Shown: positions 9,280 through 19,184 of the stretch, one piece after another
Layout of the letters: each line of letters begins with the position of its first letter
Position numbering within the stretch: the first letter of the stretch is position 1
Assembly (NCBI GenBank): GCA_024919035.1
Contig: CP103442.1
Span: forward strand, 620,001 to 684,000
From: Methylophilaceae bacterium LSUCC0401
GTDB taxonomy: Bacteria > Pseudomonadota > Gammaproteobacteria > Burkholderiales > Methylophilaceae
DNA: 64,000 nt
Direction: 5' to 3'
The notes under the pieces: generated by a model
What the model was told of the DNA's origin: nothing
What the model saw: only the letters and a program-made list of their open reading frames with translations
The model's database searches: none
Made by a program: the position numbers and the translations under genes

Positions 9280-11616
9280 TTGAAAAAAACATTATATTTT
9301 TTTCTATTTTTATTATCTTTTTTTCACATCTCATTGTGTTTCGCTCAAACCATAAGAGATATCAAAATCAATGGTCTCCAACGCGTAGAACCAGGAGTGA
9401 TATTTGATAGTATTCCTTATGAAATAGGTGACGACTTAGAAAATAGCGATCCATCACAAATAATTAAATTTATATATAAAACTGGGCATTTTCGTGATGT
9501 TTTTGTTGATTTTGATAACGGAATACTCCTAGTAAATGTTTCAGAGAAGCCAATAATAGCTTCTATTGAATTTAGTGGAAATAAACTTATACAAGAAGAT
9601 AAATTAAGAGAAGGTATTAAACAAGTAAATCTATTCGAAGGAGCTGTATTTGACAAACAGGTGCTAGCAAATCTAGAAAAGGATTTATCAAAAAGCTATA
9701 ACTCAATGGGGAGATATAATGTATCCGTTAAGGCTGATTTTAAACCCTTGGAGCGAAATAGAGTTGCGATTCATGTTGATATTGATGAAGGCAGTTTAAC
9801 TAGAATTTCAAACATTAATATCAATGGCATCCGTAGTTTCTCTAAATCAGATATTATTAGTTTGATGGAACTTAAGGAAACAAACCTTCTATCTTGGTGG
9901 GAAAAAGATGATAGATATTCAAAGTCAACCTTTTTATCTGACATTGAAAAAATCAAAAGTTTTTATTTGGATAGGGGTTACATTAATTTCAAAATTTTAT
10001 CAACTAATGTTTCCATTACTCCCAATAAGAAAAAATTGCTAATTAATATAGATGTTGAAGAAGGAGAAAAATATACATTTTCTGAAATCACTATATCAGG
10101 TGAAATTCACGAGTTTAAAGAAGTTGATTTAAAAAAAGAAATTTTATTTAAGGAAGGTGATATTTTTAATGCTTCCCTAGTCAACCAAACTTCAGAAAAT
10201 ATTTCAAAATATCTTGGTAATTTTGGCTATGCCTTTTCAAATATTAACCCTATTTCAAAGGTAGATGATTTAAATAAAAAGGTCTCTTATGATTTTTTTA
10301 TATCTACAGGTAATAAGATTTATGTAAGAAATATCAATTTTATAGGAAATGCAAGAACAAAAGATAAGGTTTTAAGACGAGAAATGAGACAATTTGAATC
10401 TTCTTGGTATGACAATTCAAAAGTGGCTAGATCTAAGTTTAGATTAACACGATTGCAGTATTTTAGTGAGGTTGATATTGATACTCTTCAAGTCCCCGGT
10501 TCAACTGATCAGGTTGATTTAAATGTTACTGTTACTGAGAGAAATACGGGTAGGGTTATGTTAGGTGCAGGTGTAAGTTCCGCTGAGGGACTAATGGGCT
10601 CATTTAGTGTCAGTCAGGCAAATTTTGCTGGGACAGGGAATACTGTTGCTTTAGGAATTAGTACAGGTCGTATTAACAGGACTTACTCCTTGTCATATGC
10701 AGATCCATATTATACGGAAGACGGTGTATCTAGAGGTTTCGAAGTATACAGAAGAGATATGAATACTGCAAAACTTAGAGGTATTGGTACCTATAATACA
10801 TACTCCTATGGAGGTGGAATTAATTTTGGAATTCCTCTAAGTGAAAAAGATTTTTTAAATTTTGGTGCGACAATTGATATGACTGATTTAGAATTAACAG
10901 ACAACTCTCCAACCCTTTACAAAGATTATTGTAATAAATCTTCATCATCAGGTAATGTCGATTGCTCAGCAGATTCTCTTTCATTTGATGCTTCTGTTGT
11001 TACTGATACGAGAGACAATGTTCTGTTACCAACTGAGGGTATGATGACAAAATACTCAGCAACAGTTACAGCGCCAATATTGGATATGAATTACTTCAAA
11101 TTAAATGCTCAGACTGAATATTACAAACCACTTGATAAAAATAAAAAATACACACTTAAATTAAGAGGTTCTTTGGGTTATGCTAGAGAGTATGGTGGTG
11201 AAGACTTTCCTTTTTTTAAAAACTTTTTTATGGGGGGAGTCAGAAGCGTTAGGGGTTATAGGACAAGTTCAATTGGACCTAAATATTACAATTCAGCATC
11301 AAATGCGTGGTTTACAACGGGAGGTCAAAAATCAGTTTTAGCTAGCGCGGAGCTTTTTTTCCCAGTTCCTGGTTTGAAAGATAATAAATCTTTTCGTCTA
11401 AGTACATTTTTTGATGCTGGCGGTGTTTTCTCAGACAATGAGTCAGTAACTGGATCAGAAAGTTTTGAACAAGGCGAATTACGATATTCAGTTGGTTTAG
11501 GCGTGATGTGGAATTCACCTTTTGGGCCACTTCAAGTTTCAATTGCAGAGCCATTGAACGACGATGGTAAAGATAGAATACAAAGATTCCAGTTTGGAAT
11601 GGGTTCAAGCTTTTAA
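9280..11616 (+). CDS. bamA: Outer membrane protein assembly factor BamA
   Basis: BamA is the central subunit of the machine that inserts beta-barrel proteins into the outer membrane. A Sec signal peptide (KKTLYFFLFLLSFFHISLCFA) precedes five POTRA domains in the first 400 or so residues, then a 16-strand barrel. The L6 motif VRGYR in the segment GGVRSVRGYRTSSIGPKY and the terminal Phe (FGMGSSF) are diagnostic. It starts with TTG at 9280 preceded by GGTGAC; no ATG gives an intact signal peptide. The length of 778 is normal. skp follows 27 bp downstream. Confidence 0.97.
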   Translation: MKKTLYFFLFLLSFFHISLCFAQTIRDIKINGLQRVEPGVIFDSIPYEIGDDLENSDPSQIIKFIYKTGHFRDVFVDFDNGILLVNVSEKPIIASIEFSGNKLIQEDKLREGIKQVNLFEGAVFDKQVLANLEKDLSKSYNSMGRYNVSVKADFKPLERNRVAIHVDIDEGSLTRISNININGIRSFSKSDIISLMELKETNLLSWWEKDDRYSKSTFLSDIEKIKSFYLDRGYINFKILSTNVSITPNKKKLLINIDVEEGEKYTFSEITISGEIHEFKEVDLKKEILFKEGDIFNASLVNQTSENISKYLGNFGYAFSNINPISKVDDLNKKVSYDFFISTGNKIYVRNINFIGNARTKDKVLRREMRQFESSWYDNSKVARSKFRLTRLQYFSEVDIDTLQVPGSTDQVDLNVTVTERNTGRVMLGAGVSSAEGLMGSFSVSQANFAGTGNTVALGISTGRINRTYSLSYADPYYTEDGVSRGFEVYRRDMNTAKLRGIGTYNTYSYGGGINFGIPLSEKDFLNFGATIDMTDLELTDNSPTLYKDYCNKSSSSGNVDCSADSLSFDASVVTDTRDNVLLPTEGMMTKYSATVTAPILDMNYFKLNAQTEYYKPLDKNKKYTLKLRGSLGYAREYGGEDFPFFKNFFMGGVRSVRGYRTSSIGPKYYNSASNAWFTTGGQKSVLASAELFFPVPGLKDNKSFRLSTFFDAGGVFSDNESVTGSESFEQGELRYSVGLGVMWNSPFGPLQVSIAEPLNDDGKDRIQRFQFGMGSSF

Positions 11617-11643
11617 ATTTATATTATTAGGAGATCATCAATT

Positions 11644-12207
11644 ATGAAACATCTGTTACTAGGATTATTATTAATTTCATCACTTTCTTTATATGCTGAC
11701 GTAAAAATTGGAATTGTTGATGTTAATAAAATCTTAAAAGAAGCGCCACAGACAATATCAGCAAATAAAAAGCTAGAAAAAGAATTTGGTAGTCGTACTG
11801 AAAAATTAAAAGCTAAAATTCAATCACTTCAAACTGATGAAAAAAAATACCAAAAAGAAGCTTTAACATTATCTGATGACCAAAAAGATAAGACAGAAAA
11901 ATCTTTACAACAAAGAAGAATAGAAATTCAGCGCCTCGAAAGAGAGCTTCGTGAGGACATGGATTTAAGAAGACGCGAAGAGATTGGTGACCTCCAAGAA
12001 AAAATAAACCTAACAATCGATAAAATTGCTGCTGATGAAAAATACGATTTAATTCTTTATAATGGTATTGCGTTTGCAAGTGCAAATATTGATATGACGA
12101 ATCAAATCATTAAAGCATTAGGCGGCGGCACTTCAAGTACGGAAAAAAATGAAGATAAAAAAACATCTAAAGAAGTAAGCAAGACGAAGAAAGATGTTGC
12201 AGAATAA
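11644..12207 (+). CDS. skp: Periplasmic chaperone Skp/OmpH
   Basis: Skp holds unfolded outer-membrane proteins in the periplasm on their way to BamA. The precursor has a signal peptide ([18 protein letters not shown]), a short beta segment ([15 protein letters not shown]) and a long charged coiled-coil stretch forming the tentacles, ending in [10 protein letters not shown], which returns to the core. The Lys-rich tail ([18 protein letters not shown]) extends about 20 residues beyond most homologues. The bamA-skp-lpxD order is classical, and the end overlaps lpxD by 14 bp. Confidence 0.93.
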   Translation: MKHLLLGLLLISSLSLYADVKIGIVDVNKILKEAPQTISANKKLEKEFGSRTEKLKAKIQSLQTDEKKYQKEALTLSDDQKDKTEKSLQQRRIEIQRLERELREDMDLRRREEIGDLQEKINLTIDKIAADEKYDLILYNGIAFASANIDMTNQIIKALGGGTSSTEKNEDKKTSKEVSKTKKDVAE

Positions 12208-13183
12208 GTCTATAGAAGAAATTGCCAGTTTTTTAAATGGAAAGGCCTCATCAAAAGGCCTTTTTGTTTTTCGTATCAACTCTTTAGCAAATGCTACTAA
12301 GGGCGATATTACTTTTTACACCGATAGTAAGCTTAAATCTGAATTGCTATCAACTAAGGCATCAGTTGTTATTTTGCGAAAAAAAGATATTAGTGCATGC
12401 CCAACAAATTATATAGTTGTTGATGATCCATACTATGCTTTTTCCCAAATTTCCAATTTGTTCAATCCTTTAAAAAATCACGTTCCATGTGTAAAAGAAT
12501 CCGTAAAGATAGGCATCAATTCAACTATACCAAGCTCATGTTTTATTGATGATTTTGTGGTTATAGGGGATAACGTCGTTATTGGCGAAAGTGTAGTCAT
12601 TCAGTCAGGTGTCAAGATTGAAGACAATGTATCTATAGGAAGTAATTCAAAGTTACAACAAAATTGTGTAATAAAGCATGATGTAAAAATTGGAAAAAAT
12701 TGTCATATTTTTTCTAATGCTGTGATTGGTTCTGATGGCTTTGGTTATGCCTTTAATAACCAACAATGGAATAAAATACAACAACTTGGCTCTGTGGTAA
12801 TTATGGATAATGTAGATATTGGTGCAAATACCACGATAGATAGGGGGGCGCTTCAGGATACAATCATACATGAGGGTGTCAAGATCGATAATCAAGTTCA
12901 AATTGGCCATAATTGTGAAATTTTAGATCATTCAATTATTGCCGGATGTGTGGGTATCGCCGGGAGTACAAAAATCGGTAAGTTTTGTAAAATTGGCGGT
13001 GCAGCAATGATCCTTGGCCATTTAGAAATCGCTGAGAATACAACAATATCCCCTGGAACTATGATTTCAAAATCCATTAAAACCAAAGGTAAAACCTTTA
13101 CTGGTATTTTTCCTTTCTTTGAAAAAAATGATTGGATTAAAGTTACAATGTTAATTAAAAGACTATTAAGAAAGAGAGATTGA
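12194..13183 (+). CDS. lpxD: UDP-3-O-(3-hydroxyacyl)glucosamine N-acyltransferase
   Basis: Adds the second hydroxyacyl chain in lipid A synthesis. The N-terminal uridine-binding domain (to about residue 100) is followed by left-handed beta-helix hexapeptide repeats, and the catalytic His is in QIGHNCEI. The motif GSDGFGYAF is typical. It has 329 residues. The ATG at 12194 lies inside the end of skp, and the stop overlaps the start of fabZ. Confidence 0.96.
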   Translation: MLQNKSIEEIASFLNGKASSKGLFVFRINSLANATKGDITFYTDSKLKSELLSTKASVVILRKKDISACPTNYIVVDDPYYAFSQISNLFNPLKNHVPCVKESVKIGINSTIPSSCFIDDFVVIGDNVVIGESVVIQSGVKIEDNVSIGSNSKLQQNCVIKHDVKIGKNCHIFSNAVIGSDGFGYAFNNQQWNKIQQLGSVVIMDNVDIGANTTIDRGALQDTIIHEGVKIDNQVQIGHNCEILDHSIIAGCVGIAGSTKIGKFCKIGGAAMILGHLEIAENTTISPGTMISKSIKTKGKTFTGIFPFFEKNDWIKVTMLIKRLLRKRD

Positions 13184-13626
13184 TGATGCAAATGAATATT
13201 CATGAGATTTTGAAACATTTACCTCATCGCTATCCGTTTGTCTTAATAGATCGAATTGAAGATCTTCAATTAAATAAAGAAATTACAGCGATTAAAAATG
13301 TAACTATAAATGAACCTTTTTTTCCAGGTCACTTTCCTTATCATCCAGTTATGCCTGGTGTATTAATAGTTGAAGCCATGGCACAAGCTGCAGCTATTTT
13401 ATCTTTCAAGACAATGAATGTATTACCCACTGAGGACTCTGTTTATTATTTTGCTGGAATTGATAACGTAAGATTTAAAAAACCTGTTTCACCAGGAGAC
13501 CAATTAGTTTTAAATGTAAAAATTGATAGGGTATTGAAAGGTATTTGGAAATACAAAGCGACAGCTCATGTGGCAAATGAATTGGTAGCTGAAGCACAAA
13601 TGATGTGTATTTTAAAAAATATCTAA
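13183..13626 (+). CDS. fabZ: 3-hydroxyacyl-ACP dehydratase FabZ
   Basis: Dehydrates beta-hydroxyacyl-ACP in fatty-acid elongation. The hot-dog fold signature [13 protein letters not shown], the catalytic His in [13 protein letters not shown] and the Glu in VEAMAQAAA are present. The ATG at 13183 overlaps the lpxD stop (TGATG); a second ATG follows at 13186 and a TTG precedes at 13180, so the exact start is uncertain by one codon or so. It lies between lpxD and lpxA as in most proteobacteria. Confidence 0.96.
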   Translation: MMQMNIHEILKHLPHRYPFVLIDRIEDLQLNKEITAIKNVTINEPFFPGHFPYHPVMPGVLIVEAMAQAAAILSFKTMNVLPTEDSVYYFAGIDNVRFKKPVSPGDQLVLNVKIDRVLKGIWKYKATAHVANELVAEAQMMCILKNI

Positions 13627-13629
13627 TAT

Positions 13630-14403
13630 ATGACTTCATTAATTCATCCTACTTCAATCATTCATGATGGGGCTAAAATTCATGAATCCGTTCAAATTGG
13701 CCCCTATACAATAATAAATAAAGATGTGGACATAGACGAAGGTACATCTATTGGCTCGCATGTTGTTATTGACGGCCTTACAAAAATTGGTAAATACAAT
13801 AAAATTTTTTCACACAACAGCATTGGGCAACAACCACAAGATAAAAAATATAATAACGAGCCTACTCGCCTTGAAATTGGAGATTCAAATACCATTAGAG
13901 AGTTTTGCACGATAAATACTGGGACTATTCAGGATGAGGGTGTAACAAGAATTGGTTCTCATAATTGGATTATGTCTTACGTTCATATCGCTCATGATTG
14001 TCAACTTGCGAATAATATTATTATGGCCAACAATTCATCCCTAGCTGGACATGTGCACATAGATGAATATGCGATTTTAGGGGGATTTACCCTTGTTCAT
14101 CAATTTTGCAGAATTGGTTCCCACATCATGACCGCTGTTGGAACAAAAATCTTTAAAGATGTTCCTGATTTTTTGATGGTTCATGGTGAAAAAGCATCTC
14201 CAAGTGGAATAAATCTTGAAGGTTTAAAAAGAAGAAATTTTACACAATCAGAAATTGATTCTATTAAAGAAGCTTATAAAATAATCTATAGACAAAATAA
14301 TACTGCTAATGAAGCTATAGAAAAATTAGCTTTTAGTTCAGATCCTCATATTATTAAACTTGCTTCATTTATTAAAAATTCATCAAGAGGTATCGTAAGG
14401 TAA
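13630..14403 (+). CDS. lpxA: UDP-N-acetylglucosamine O-acyltransferase
   Basis: First enzyme of lipid A synthesis, transferring a 3-hydroxyacyl group from ACP to UDP-GlcNAc. Hexapeptide beta-helix repeats run through the first 190 residues, with the catalytic His in YVHIAHDCQLANN. The C-terminal helical domain includes NLEGLKRRNFTQSEI. The length of 257 is standard. lpxB starts on the base after its stop codon. Confidence 0.97.
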   Translation: MTSLIHPTSIIHDGAKIHESVQIGPYTIINKDVDIDEGTSIGSHVVIDGLTKIGKYNKIFSHNSIGQQPQDKKYNNEPTRLEIGDSNTIREFCTINTGTIQDEGVTRIGSHNWIMSYVHIAHDCQLANNIIMANNSSLAGHVHIDEYAILGGFTLVHQFCRIGSHIMTAVGTKIFKDVPDFLMVHGEKASPSGINLEGLKRRNFTQSEIDSIKEAYKIIYRQNNTANEAIEKLAFSSDPHIIKLASFIKNSSRGIVR

Positions 14404-15525
14404 GTGAAAATTGCAATTGGTATAGGCGAGCTTTCCGGAGATATTTTTGCTGCTAACTTAATTAAGTACATAAGAAAAAATTATCCTAATATTGAGATCA
14501 TTGGCATTACCGGTCCAAATTCTTATAAACAAGGCTTAGCTTCCAAATTTAACATTTCATCCTTATCTGTTCGAGGATATTTTGATGTCATCTTTAATCT
14601 TCAATCGATATTAAAATTCAGAAATAATTTTTTAAATTTTTTGTTAAATGAAAAACCTGATATATATCTTGGTATAGATGCGCCTGATTTTAACTTTTTT
14701 ATCGAAAGAAAATTAAAAGAGAAGGGGATTAAAACTTATCATATGGTTTGCCCATCGGTGTGGGCTTGGCGCGCAAATAGAATAAGGAAATTTAAAAAAA
14801 CTTTTGATTATTTGTTCTCAATCTTTGATCATGAAAAAAAATTTCTAAAGTTACATAAATTTAAAAATTTTTCATACGTCGGTCACCCCTTGGCTCAAGA
14901 CATCCCTTTGCTGCCAAACGTCAATAAATCAAAAAAAATCTTGAATATCAATCATAAGGGAAAAATAATAGGTCTTCTTCCTGGGAGTAGACCATCTGAA
15001 GTTGTTTGGAATACTGACGTTCTATTTAAAGCTACTGTTTTATTATCAAAAAGATATAAAAACTTACTTTTTTTAGTCCCGGTTACATCAAAAAATAACT
15101 TATCTTTTATCCAGAAAAAATTATTTGAGACAAAAATTAAAAACATTCAATTAATTCATGGTCATTCTCATGATATTTTAAATATTTCTGATATTGCGAT
15201 TATTGCTTCTGGTACTGCAACTTTGGAAGCAGTATTTTTTAAGACACCCATGGTTGTCTATTATAAATTATCATCCCTGTCCCACTTTTTATTTAAATTT
15301 TTACTAAAGTCAAAATACATTAGCCTTCCTAATATTCTTTCCAATAAAGCTTTAGTGTCAGAATTAATTCATAAGCAAGCAACCCCTGAAAATATTGCAA
15401 TTGAAGCTTCTAAATTAATTGATGATGTATCCCATCGCCAACAGTTAATCAAAGAGTTTAAAGATATTCATAAAAGACATCGACTTAATACCAATGAACT
15501 GATTTGTAATCAGCTTTTTCAATGA
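14404..15525 (+). CDS. lpxB: Lipid A disaccharide synthase
   Basis: Glycosyltransferase that joins UDP-diacylglucosamine and lipid X to form the lipid A disaccharide. Conserved elements are GIGELSGD at the N-terminus, CPSVWAWRANR and LPGSRPSEV. It starts with GTG at 14404, immediately after the lpxA TAA, in the position where family members begin. It has 373 residues and overlaps rnhB by four bases. Confidence 0.95.
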   Translation: MKIAIGIGELSGDIFAANLIKYIRKNYPNIEIIGITGPNSYKQGLASKFNISSLSVRGYFDVIFNLQSILKFRNNFLNFLLNEKPDIYLGIDAPDFNFFIERKLKEKGIKTYHMVCPSVWAWRANRIRKFKKTFDYLFSIFDHEKKFLKLHKFKNFSYVGHPLAQDIPLLPNVNKSKKILNINHKGKIIGLLPGSRPSEVVWNTDVLFKATVLLSKRYKNLLFLVPVTSKNNLSFIQKKLFETKIKNIQLIHGHSHDILNISDIAIIASGTATLEAVFFKTPMVVYYKLSSLSHFLFKFLLKSKYISLPNILSNKALVSELIHKQATPENIAIEASKLIDDVSHRQQLIKEFKDIHKRHRLNTNELICNQLFQ

Positions 15526-16067
15526 TTCTCATCGGGATTGATGAAGTTGGAAGAGGCTGTGTAGCAGGTCCTGTTGTCGCTGCATCAGTTGTAATAGATA
15601 GTAATAATTTTAGTATTGATGTAACAGACTCCAAGCTGCTCAGTCAAAAGCAGAGGGAATATTTAGATACGCAAATAAAATGTCATTGTCTTGATTTTTC
15701 TATCTCAATCATTGAAGCTGAGGTGATTGATAAAATTAATATTCATCAGGCATCATTATTAGTCATGAAGAAATCATTTGAAGGTTTGAAAATAAAATCC
15801 CCACATGTTAAATGTGATGGAAAATTTACTCCTGACATTCCAAATATTACTTGTCATATCAAAGGTGATTTAATTTTTAAGGAAATCAGTGCCGCTTCAA
15901 TTATAGCCAAGGTTTACAGAGATAATTTAATGCACAATATTGCTTTAAATTATCCAAAATATTTTTTCGAAAAAAATAAAGGGTATCTTACAAAAATTCA
16001 TCAAGAGGCGATCGATCAGTTTGGCGCTACATCCCTTCATCGAAAATCATTTAAACCATTTAGTTAA
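15522..16067 (+). CDS. rnhB: Ribonuclease HII
   Basis: Cleaves RNA in RNA-DNA hybrids and at single misincorporated ribonucleotides. IGIDEVGRGCVAGPVVAA carries the conserved Asp-Glu pair (D7, E8); further acidic residues lie in KCDGKF and around AASIIAKVYRD. It has 181 residues, slightly short. The ATG overlaps the lpxB stop. The 3' end overlaps the convergent methyltransferase gene by eight bases, with no terminator visible. Confidence 0.95.
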   Translation: MILIGIDEVGRGCVAGPVVAASVVIDSNNFSIDVTDSKLLSQKQREYLDTQIKCHCLDFSISIIEAEVIDKINIHQASLLVMKKSFEGLKIKSPHVKCDGKFTPDIPNITCHIKGDLIFKEISAASIIAKVYRDNLMHNIALNYPKYFFEKNKGYLTKIHQEAIDQFGATSLHRKSFKPFS

Positions 16068-16761
16068 TCAAGAATATACAAGGATTTTTACTGAGTTGAA
16101 GTTTATCTTTTTTCCATTCAGCAATCGATTTCATTTTAATCTTCTCTTGTGGACCACTAATATCATAGGCTATACATAATTTTATTTTATCTGGAGCTGT
16201 GTTGATAATATCCTCAAATGTTGATTGATTACGGTGAGGAGTTTCTATAAAGATAAAAGTTTTTTTAGTATCTAGTACCTGTTTATAGAAATTTTGTAAT
16301 TGATCTTTTCTCTTGTTCTTATCTATTTGAAGATAGCCAATAAATTCAAAATGCTGACCATTCATACCTGAGCACATTAAAGAAGTTGTGATTGATGATG
16401 TATTTGCTATTGAATTGACTTGAATATTATTTTGATGACAATAAGCGACAATATTTGATCCAGGGTCAGCAATACAAGGAAGGCCGCAATCGGATAAAAG
16501 ACCAAAATCTTCTCCGTTGTGAATTTTTTCAAAGAAGTATTGATAATCAAATTCACAGTTTTTATTATTTTCAATGATGTTTAATTCTTGTAAAGAGTTT
16601 TTTAATCCAATTTTTTTAAGAGCTTGTCTCGCAGGTTTTGCATTTTCAACAATGAAATTTTGCAGTAAGCAGATGCTTTTTTTCTGCATCTCAGAAAGAC
16701 ATTCCTCATTTTCATTTAACGGGGCAGGTATTAAAAAGAGCTTACCTTTTTGACTTTGCAT
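16060..16761 (-). CDS. RsmI-like SAM-dependent methyltransferase (tetrapyrrole methylase fold)
   Basis: The protein has the tetrapyrrole-methylase fold of RsmI, which 2'-O-methylates C1402 of 16S rRNA. LFLIPAPL at the start and SDCGLPCIADPGSNIV (residues near 100) match the RsmI pattern SDAGTPxISDPG, and IFIETPHRN matches its ETPYRN-type segment. The replacement of Ala-Gly-Thr by Cys-Gly-Leu and the overall divergence suggest a separate subfamily, so the exact target is uncertain. It is the last gene of the pyc-maf transcript, and its ATG overlaps the maf stop (TAATG). Confidence 0.75.
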   Translation of the reverse strand: MQSQKGKLFLIPAPLNENEECLSEMQKKSICLLQNFIVENAKPARQALKKIGLKNSLQELNIIENNKNCEFDYQYFFEKIHNGEDFGLLSDCGLPCIADPGSNIVAYCHQNNIQVNSIANTSSITTSLMCSGMNGQHFEFIGYLQIDKNKRKDQLQNFYKQVLDTKKTFIFIETPHRNQSTFEDIINTAPDKIKLCIAYDISGPQEKIKMKSIAEWKKDKLQLSKNPCIFLIN

Positions 16762-17339
16762 TAAATTAGATTATTTTGTTTTAATATTTTTGATAATTTT
16801 ATTAACGGGAGTCCAATGATTGCTGATGGGTCATCGTTATGAATATTGTCCAACAGAGTTATTCCTAAGGACTCTGATTTAATGCTTCCTACGCAATTGT
16901 ATGGCTTGTCTGCCTCAAGATAGTTTTTAATTGCAGCATCTTCTAATATCTTATAGTGGACAGAAAACTCAGAACAGTCTGCAATGACATTTTTATCTTT
17001 ATTGTTCAGCAAACAGAATGCGCTATAAAAATTTACTTTTTTACCACTCAAGAATTTAAGTTGTTTAAAGGCATTTTCAAAGTTCATAGGTTTTTGTAAG
17101 AGAACATTGTCTGTGTATGCCGTTTGATCACAGCCAATCACAAAAGTGTTTTCATCAACTAATTCAGCCACTTTCCTCGCTTTTTCAACGGAAAGCCTTA
17201 AGGCCATTTCTCTGGCTGTTTCACCGGATCCCTGTTGCTCATTTATATCGGGTGAAATACACTCAAAGTCATTAATAATTCTTGAAAGAAGCTCTTTCCG
17301 ATAGATAGAAGATGAGGCTAATACAATTTTAGCTGTCAT
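16761..17339 (-). CDS. Maf-family nucleotide pyrophosphatase, YceF type
   Basis: Maf proteins hydrolyse non-canonical nucleotides; the YceF branch prefers 7-methyl-GTP. ASSSIYRKELLSRI is the N-terminal loop, VIGCDQTAY carries the catalytic Asp, and CVGSIKSESLGITLLDNIHNDDPSAIIGLPL closely follows the E. coli YceF pattern, unlike the dTTP-specific YhdE. The location near yceD-rpmF also matches YceF. It lies 10 bp after the pyruvate carboxylase B gene. Substrate preference is inferred. Confidence 0.88.
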   Translation of the reverse strand: MTAKIVLASSSIYRKELLSRIINDFECISPDINEQQGSGETAREMALRLSVEKARKVAELVDENTFVIGCDQTAYTDNVLLQKPMNFENAFKQLKFLSGKKVNFYSAFCLLNNKDKNVIADCSEFSVHYKILEDAAIKNYLEADKPYNCVGSIKSESLGITLLDNIHNDDPSAIIGLPLIKLSKILKQNNLI

Positions 17340-17349
17340 TTATAAATGG

Positions 17350-19182
17350 TTAGGCTTGGATTTCAATCAATGTTTGGTCAGGTGAAATACTTTGACCTTT
17401 AGATATATGGATTCCTATCACGGTGCCTGCTTTTGGAGCTTGGATTTCATTTTCCATTTTCATTGCTTCGATAACGATTAAAGCATCGCCGGCGGCAACT
17501 TGATCTCCAACATTAACTTTAATATCAATCACAGTCCCTGGCATTGCTGTGGTCACACAACCATCATGAGTTGGTCTTAATTTACCATCTTTTCTTTGCT
17601 GAGGAGCAACATCATTTTTAGAGTCACTGTTTCCCACTTCAACTAAGTCAAGAGTTTCTACTAAAACTTCTTCTGATATCCCATCAACAACAACATGGAA
17701 GGGTCGCTCATGTTGTGCTGAGTTTCCGGAGCTAGTAAGTTTGATGTGATATGTTTCACCATGCAGAGTTACATTGAACTCTGATGGCGCGTATCTGCTA
17801 GCGCTGGAGCCGAACTCTTCTTTATCCAGAAGCTCTTCAGGCTCAAGAGTTCCAGCGTTTCTTTCTTTTAAAAATGTATTAGCGAGATCTGGGAACATGG
17901 CATAGGTTAATAAATCCTCTTCTGATCTTGCAACGTCTTCACATTTTACTTTCAGGTTGTTTAGCTCAGGTTTTAATTTGTCAGCTGGACGACAAGTCAT
18001 TGGAATTTCATCTCCAATAGCTTTTTTCATTATTTCACTGTTCATCTCACCTAAAGCTTTACCATATTCACCTAAGAAGTAATTTTTTACTTCATTGGTG
18101 ATAGATTTATATCTTTCCCCAGTGATTACATTTAATGCAGCCTGCGTACCAACAATCTGGGATGTTGGTGTCACAAGTGGTGGATAACCTAAATCTTTTC
18201 TAACTTTAGGAATTTCTTCTAAAACTTGATCCATTTTGTCTAACGCACCTTGGTCTTTTAATTGGCTTGATAAATTAGATATCATACCGCCAGGTACTTG
18301 GTTGATTAGAACTCGAGGATCAAGTCCAGTAAATTCTGATTCGAACTGCCAATATTTTTTTCTCACATTTTTTAAATAAGCAGTGATATTTTCAATTTTT
18401 TCAAGAGAGACTCCAGTTTCATAACCTAAATCATGAAGTCCAGCGACAACTGATTCTGTGGTTGGATGACTTGCGCCTTCTGAGAAGCTCGAGTTACAGG
18501 TATCAATCATTGTCGCACCATGCTCTACTGCGGTTAATAAATTAGCTGTAGCCAATCCTGATGTCGCATGACTATGAATATGAATCGGAAGTGATATCGA
18601 CTTAGCAAGGCTTGCAACAAGAGCTTTTGTTGATCCGGGAGTTAATAATCCGGCCATATCTTTAATCGCTAAACTATCAGCGCCATGCGCTTCAATTTCT
18701 TTTGCAAGAGATGTGAAGTATTCAACATTATGAAGGGGAGAGGTTGTATAGCTGATAGCCACCTCTGCGTGCTTCTTATATTTTTTCACCGAATCCAAGG
18801 ATGTTTGGATATTTCTCAAATCATTCATGGCATCAAAAATACGGAATACATCAACACCGTTGTCCGCTGATTTTTTGACAAATAAATCAACGACATCATC
18901 AGAGTAATGCCTATAGCCTAATAAATTTTGACCACGAAGTAACATTTGAATTCGGCTATTAGGTAAAGCTTGTCTTAATTTACGTAAACGCTCCCATGGG
19001 TCTTCCCTGAGGTATCTAACACAAGCATCAAATGTTGCGCCGCCCCAAGCCTCAATTGACCAGAAACCTAGGTTGTCTAGATCATGACATATGGGAAGCA
19101 TATCTTCTGTTCTTAGACGAGTGGCAATGTGGCACTGATGCCCATCTCGTAATACTAATTCAGTTATATCAATTTTTTTCAT
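17350..19182 (-). CDS. Pyruvate carboxylase subunit B (carboxyltransferase plus biotin-carrier domains; OadA-like)
   Basis: Transfers the carboxyl group from carboxybiotin to pyruvate to form oxaloacetate. Domain order: HMGL-like carboxyltransferase barrel (residues 1-280; TELVLRDGHQ metal site, SLAIKDMAGLLTPG with the conserved Lys, HSHATSG), a PYC/OADA middle domain, and a C-terminal biotinyl domain with AMKM (biotin-accepting Lys near residue 575). The pair of separate A and B subunits matches Pseudomonas-type pyruvate carboxylase. There is no oadB or oadG nearby, so a sodium-pumping decarboxylase is unlikely. A GTG at 19188 overlaps the upstream stop, but the ATG at 19182 has AAGG nine bases upstream and is preferred. 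Confidence 0.88.
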   Translation of the reverse strand: MKKIDITELVLRDGHQCHIATRLRTEDMLPICHDLDNLGFWSIEAWGGATFDACVRYLREDPWERLRKLRQALPNSRIQMLLRGQNLLGYRHYSDDVVDLFVKKSADNGVDVFRIFDAMNDLRNIQTSLDSVKKYKKHAEVAISYTTSPLHNVEYFTSLAKEIEAHGADSLAIKDMAGLLTPGSTKALVASLAKSISLPIHIHSHATSGLATANLLTAVEHGATMIDTCNSSFSEGASHPTTESVVAGLHDLGYETGVSLEKIENITAYLKNVRKKYWQFESEFTGLDPRVLINQVPGGMISNLSSQLKDQGALDKMDQVLEEIPKVRKDLGYPPLVTPTSQIVGTQAALNVITGERYKSITNEVKNYFLGEYGKALGEMNSEIMKKAIGDEIPMTCRPADKLKPELNNLKVKCEDVARSEEDLLTYAMFPDLANTFLKERNAGTLEPEELLDKEEFGSSASRYAPSEFNVTLHGETYHIKLTSSGNSAQHERPFHVVVDGISEEVLVETLDLVEVGNSDSKNDVAPQQRKDGKLRPTHDGCVTTAMPGTVIDIKVNVGDQVAAGDALIVIEAMKMENEIQAPKAGTVIGIHISKGQSISPDQTLIEIQA

Positions 19183-19184
19183 AG

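Noticed and set aside
17350-19182. Sodium-pumping oxaloacetate decarboxylase alpha subunit
   Set aside because: No oadB or oadG nearby and a biotin carboxylase gene is directly coupled, which fits two-subunit pyruvate carboxylase.
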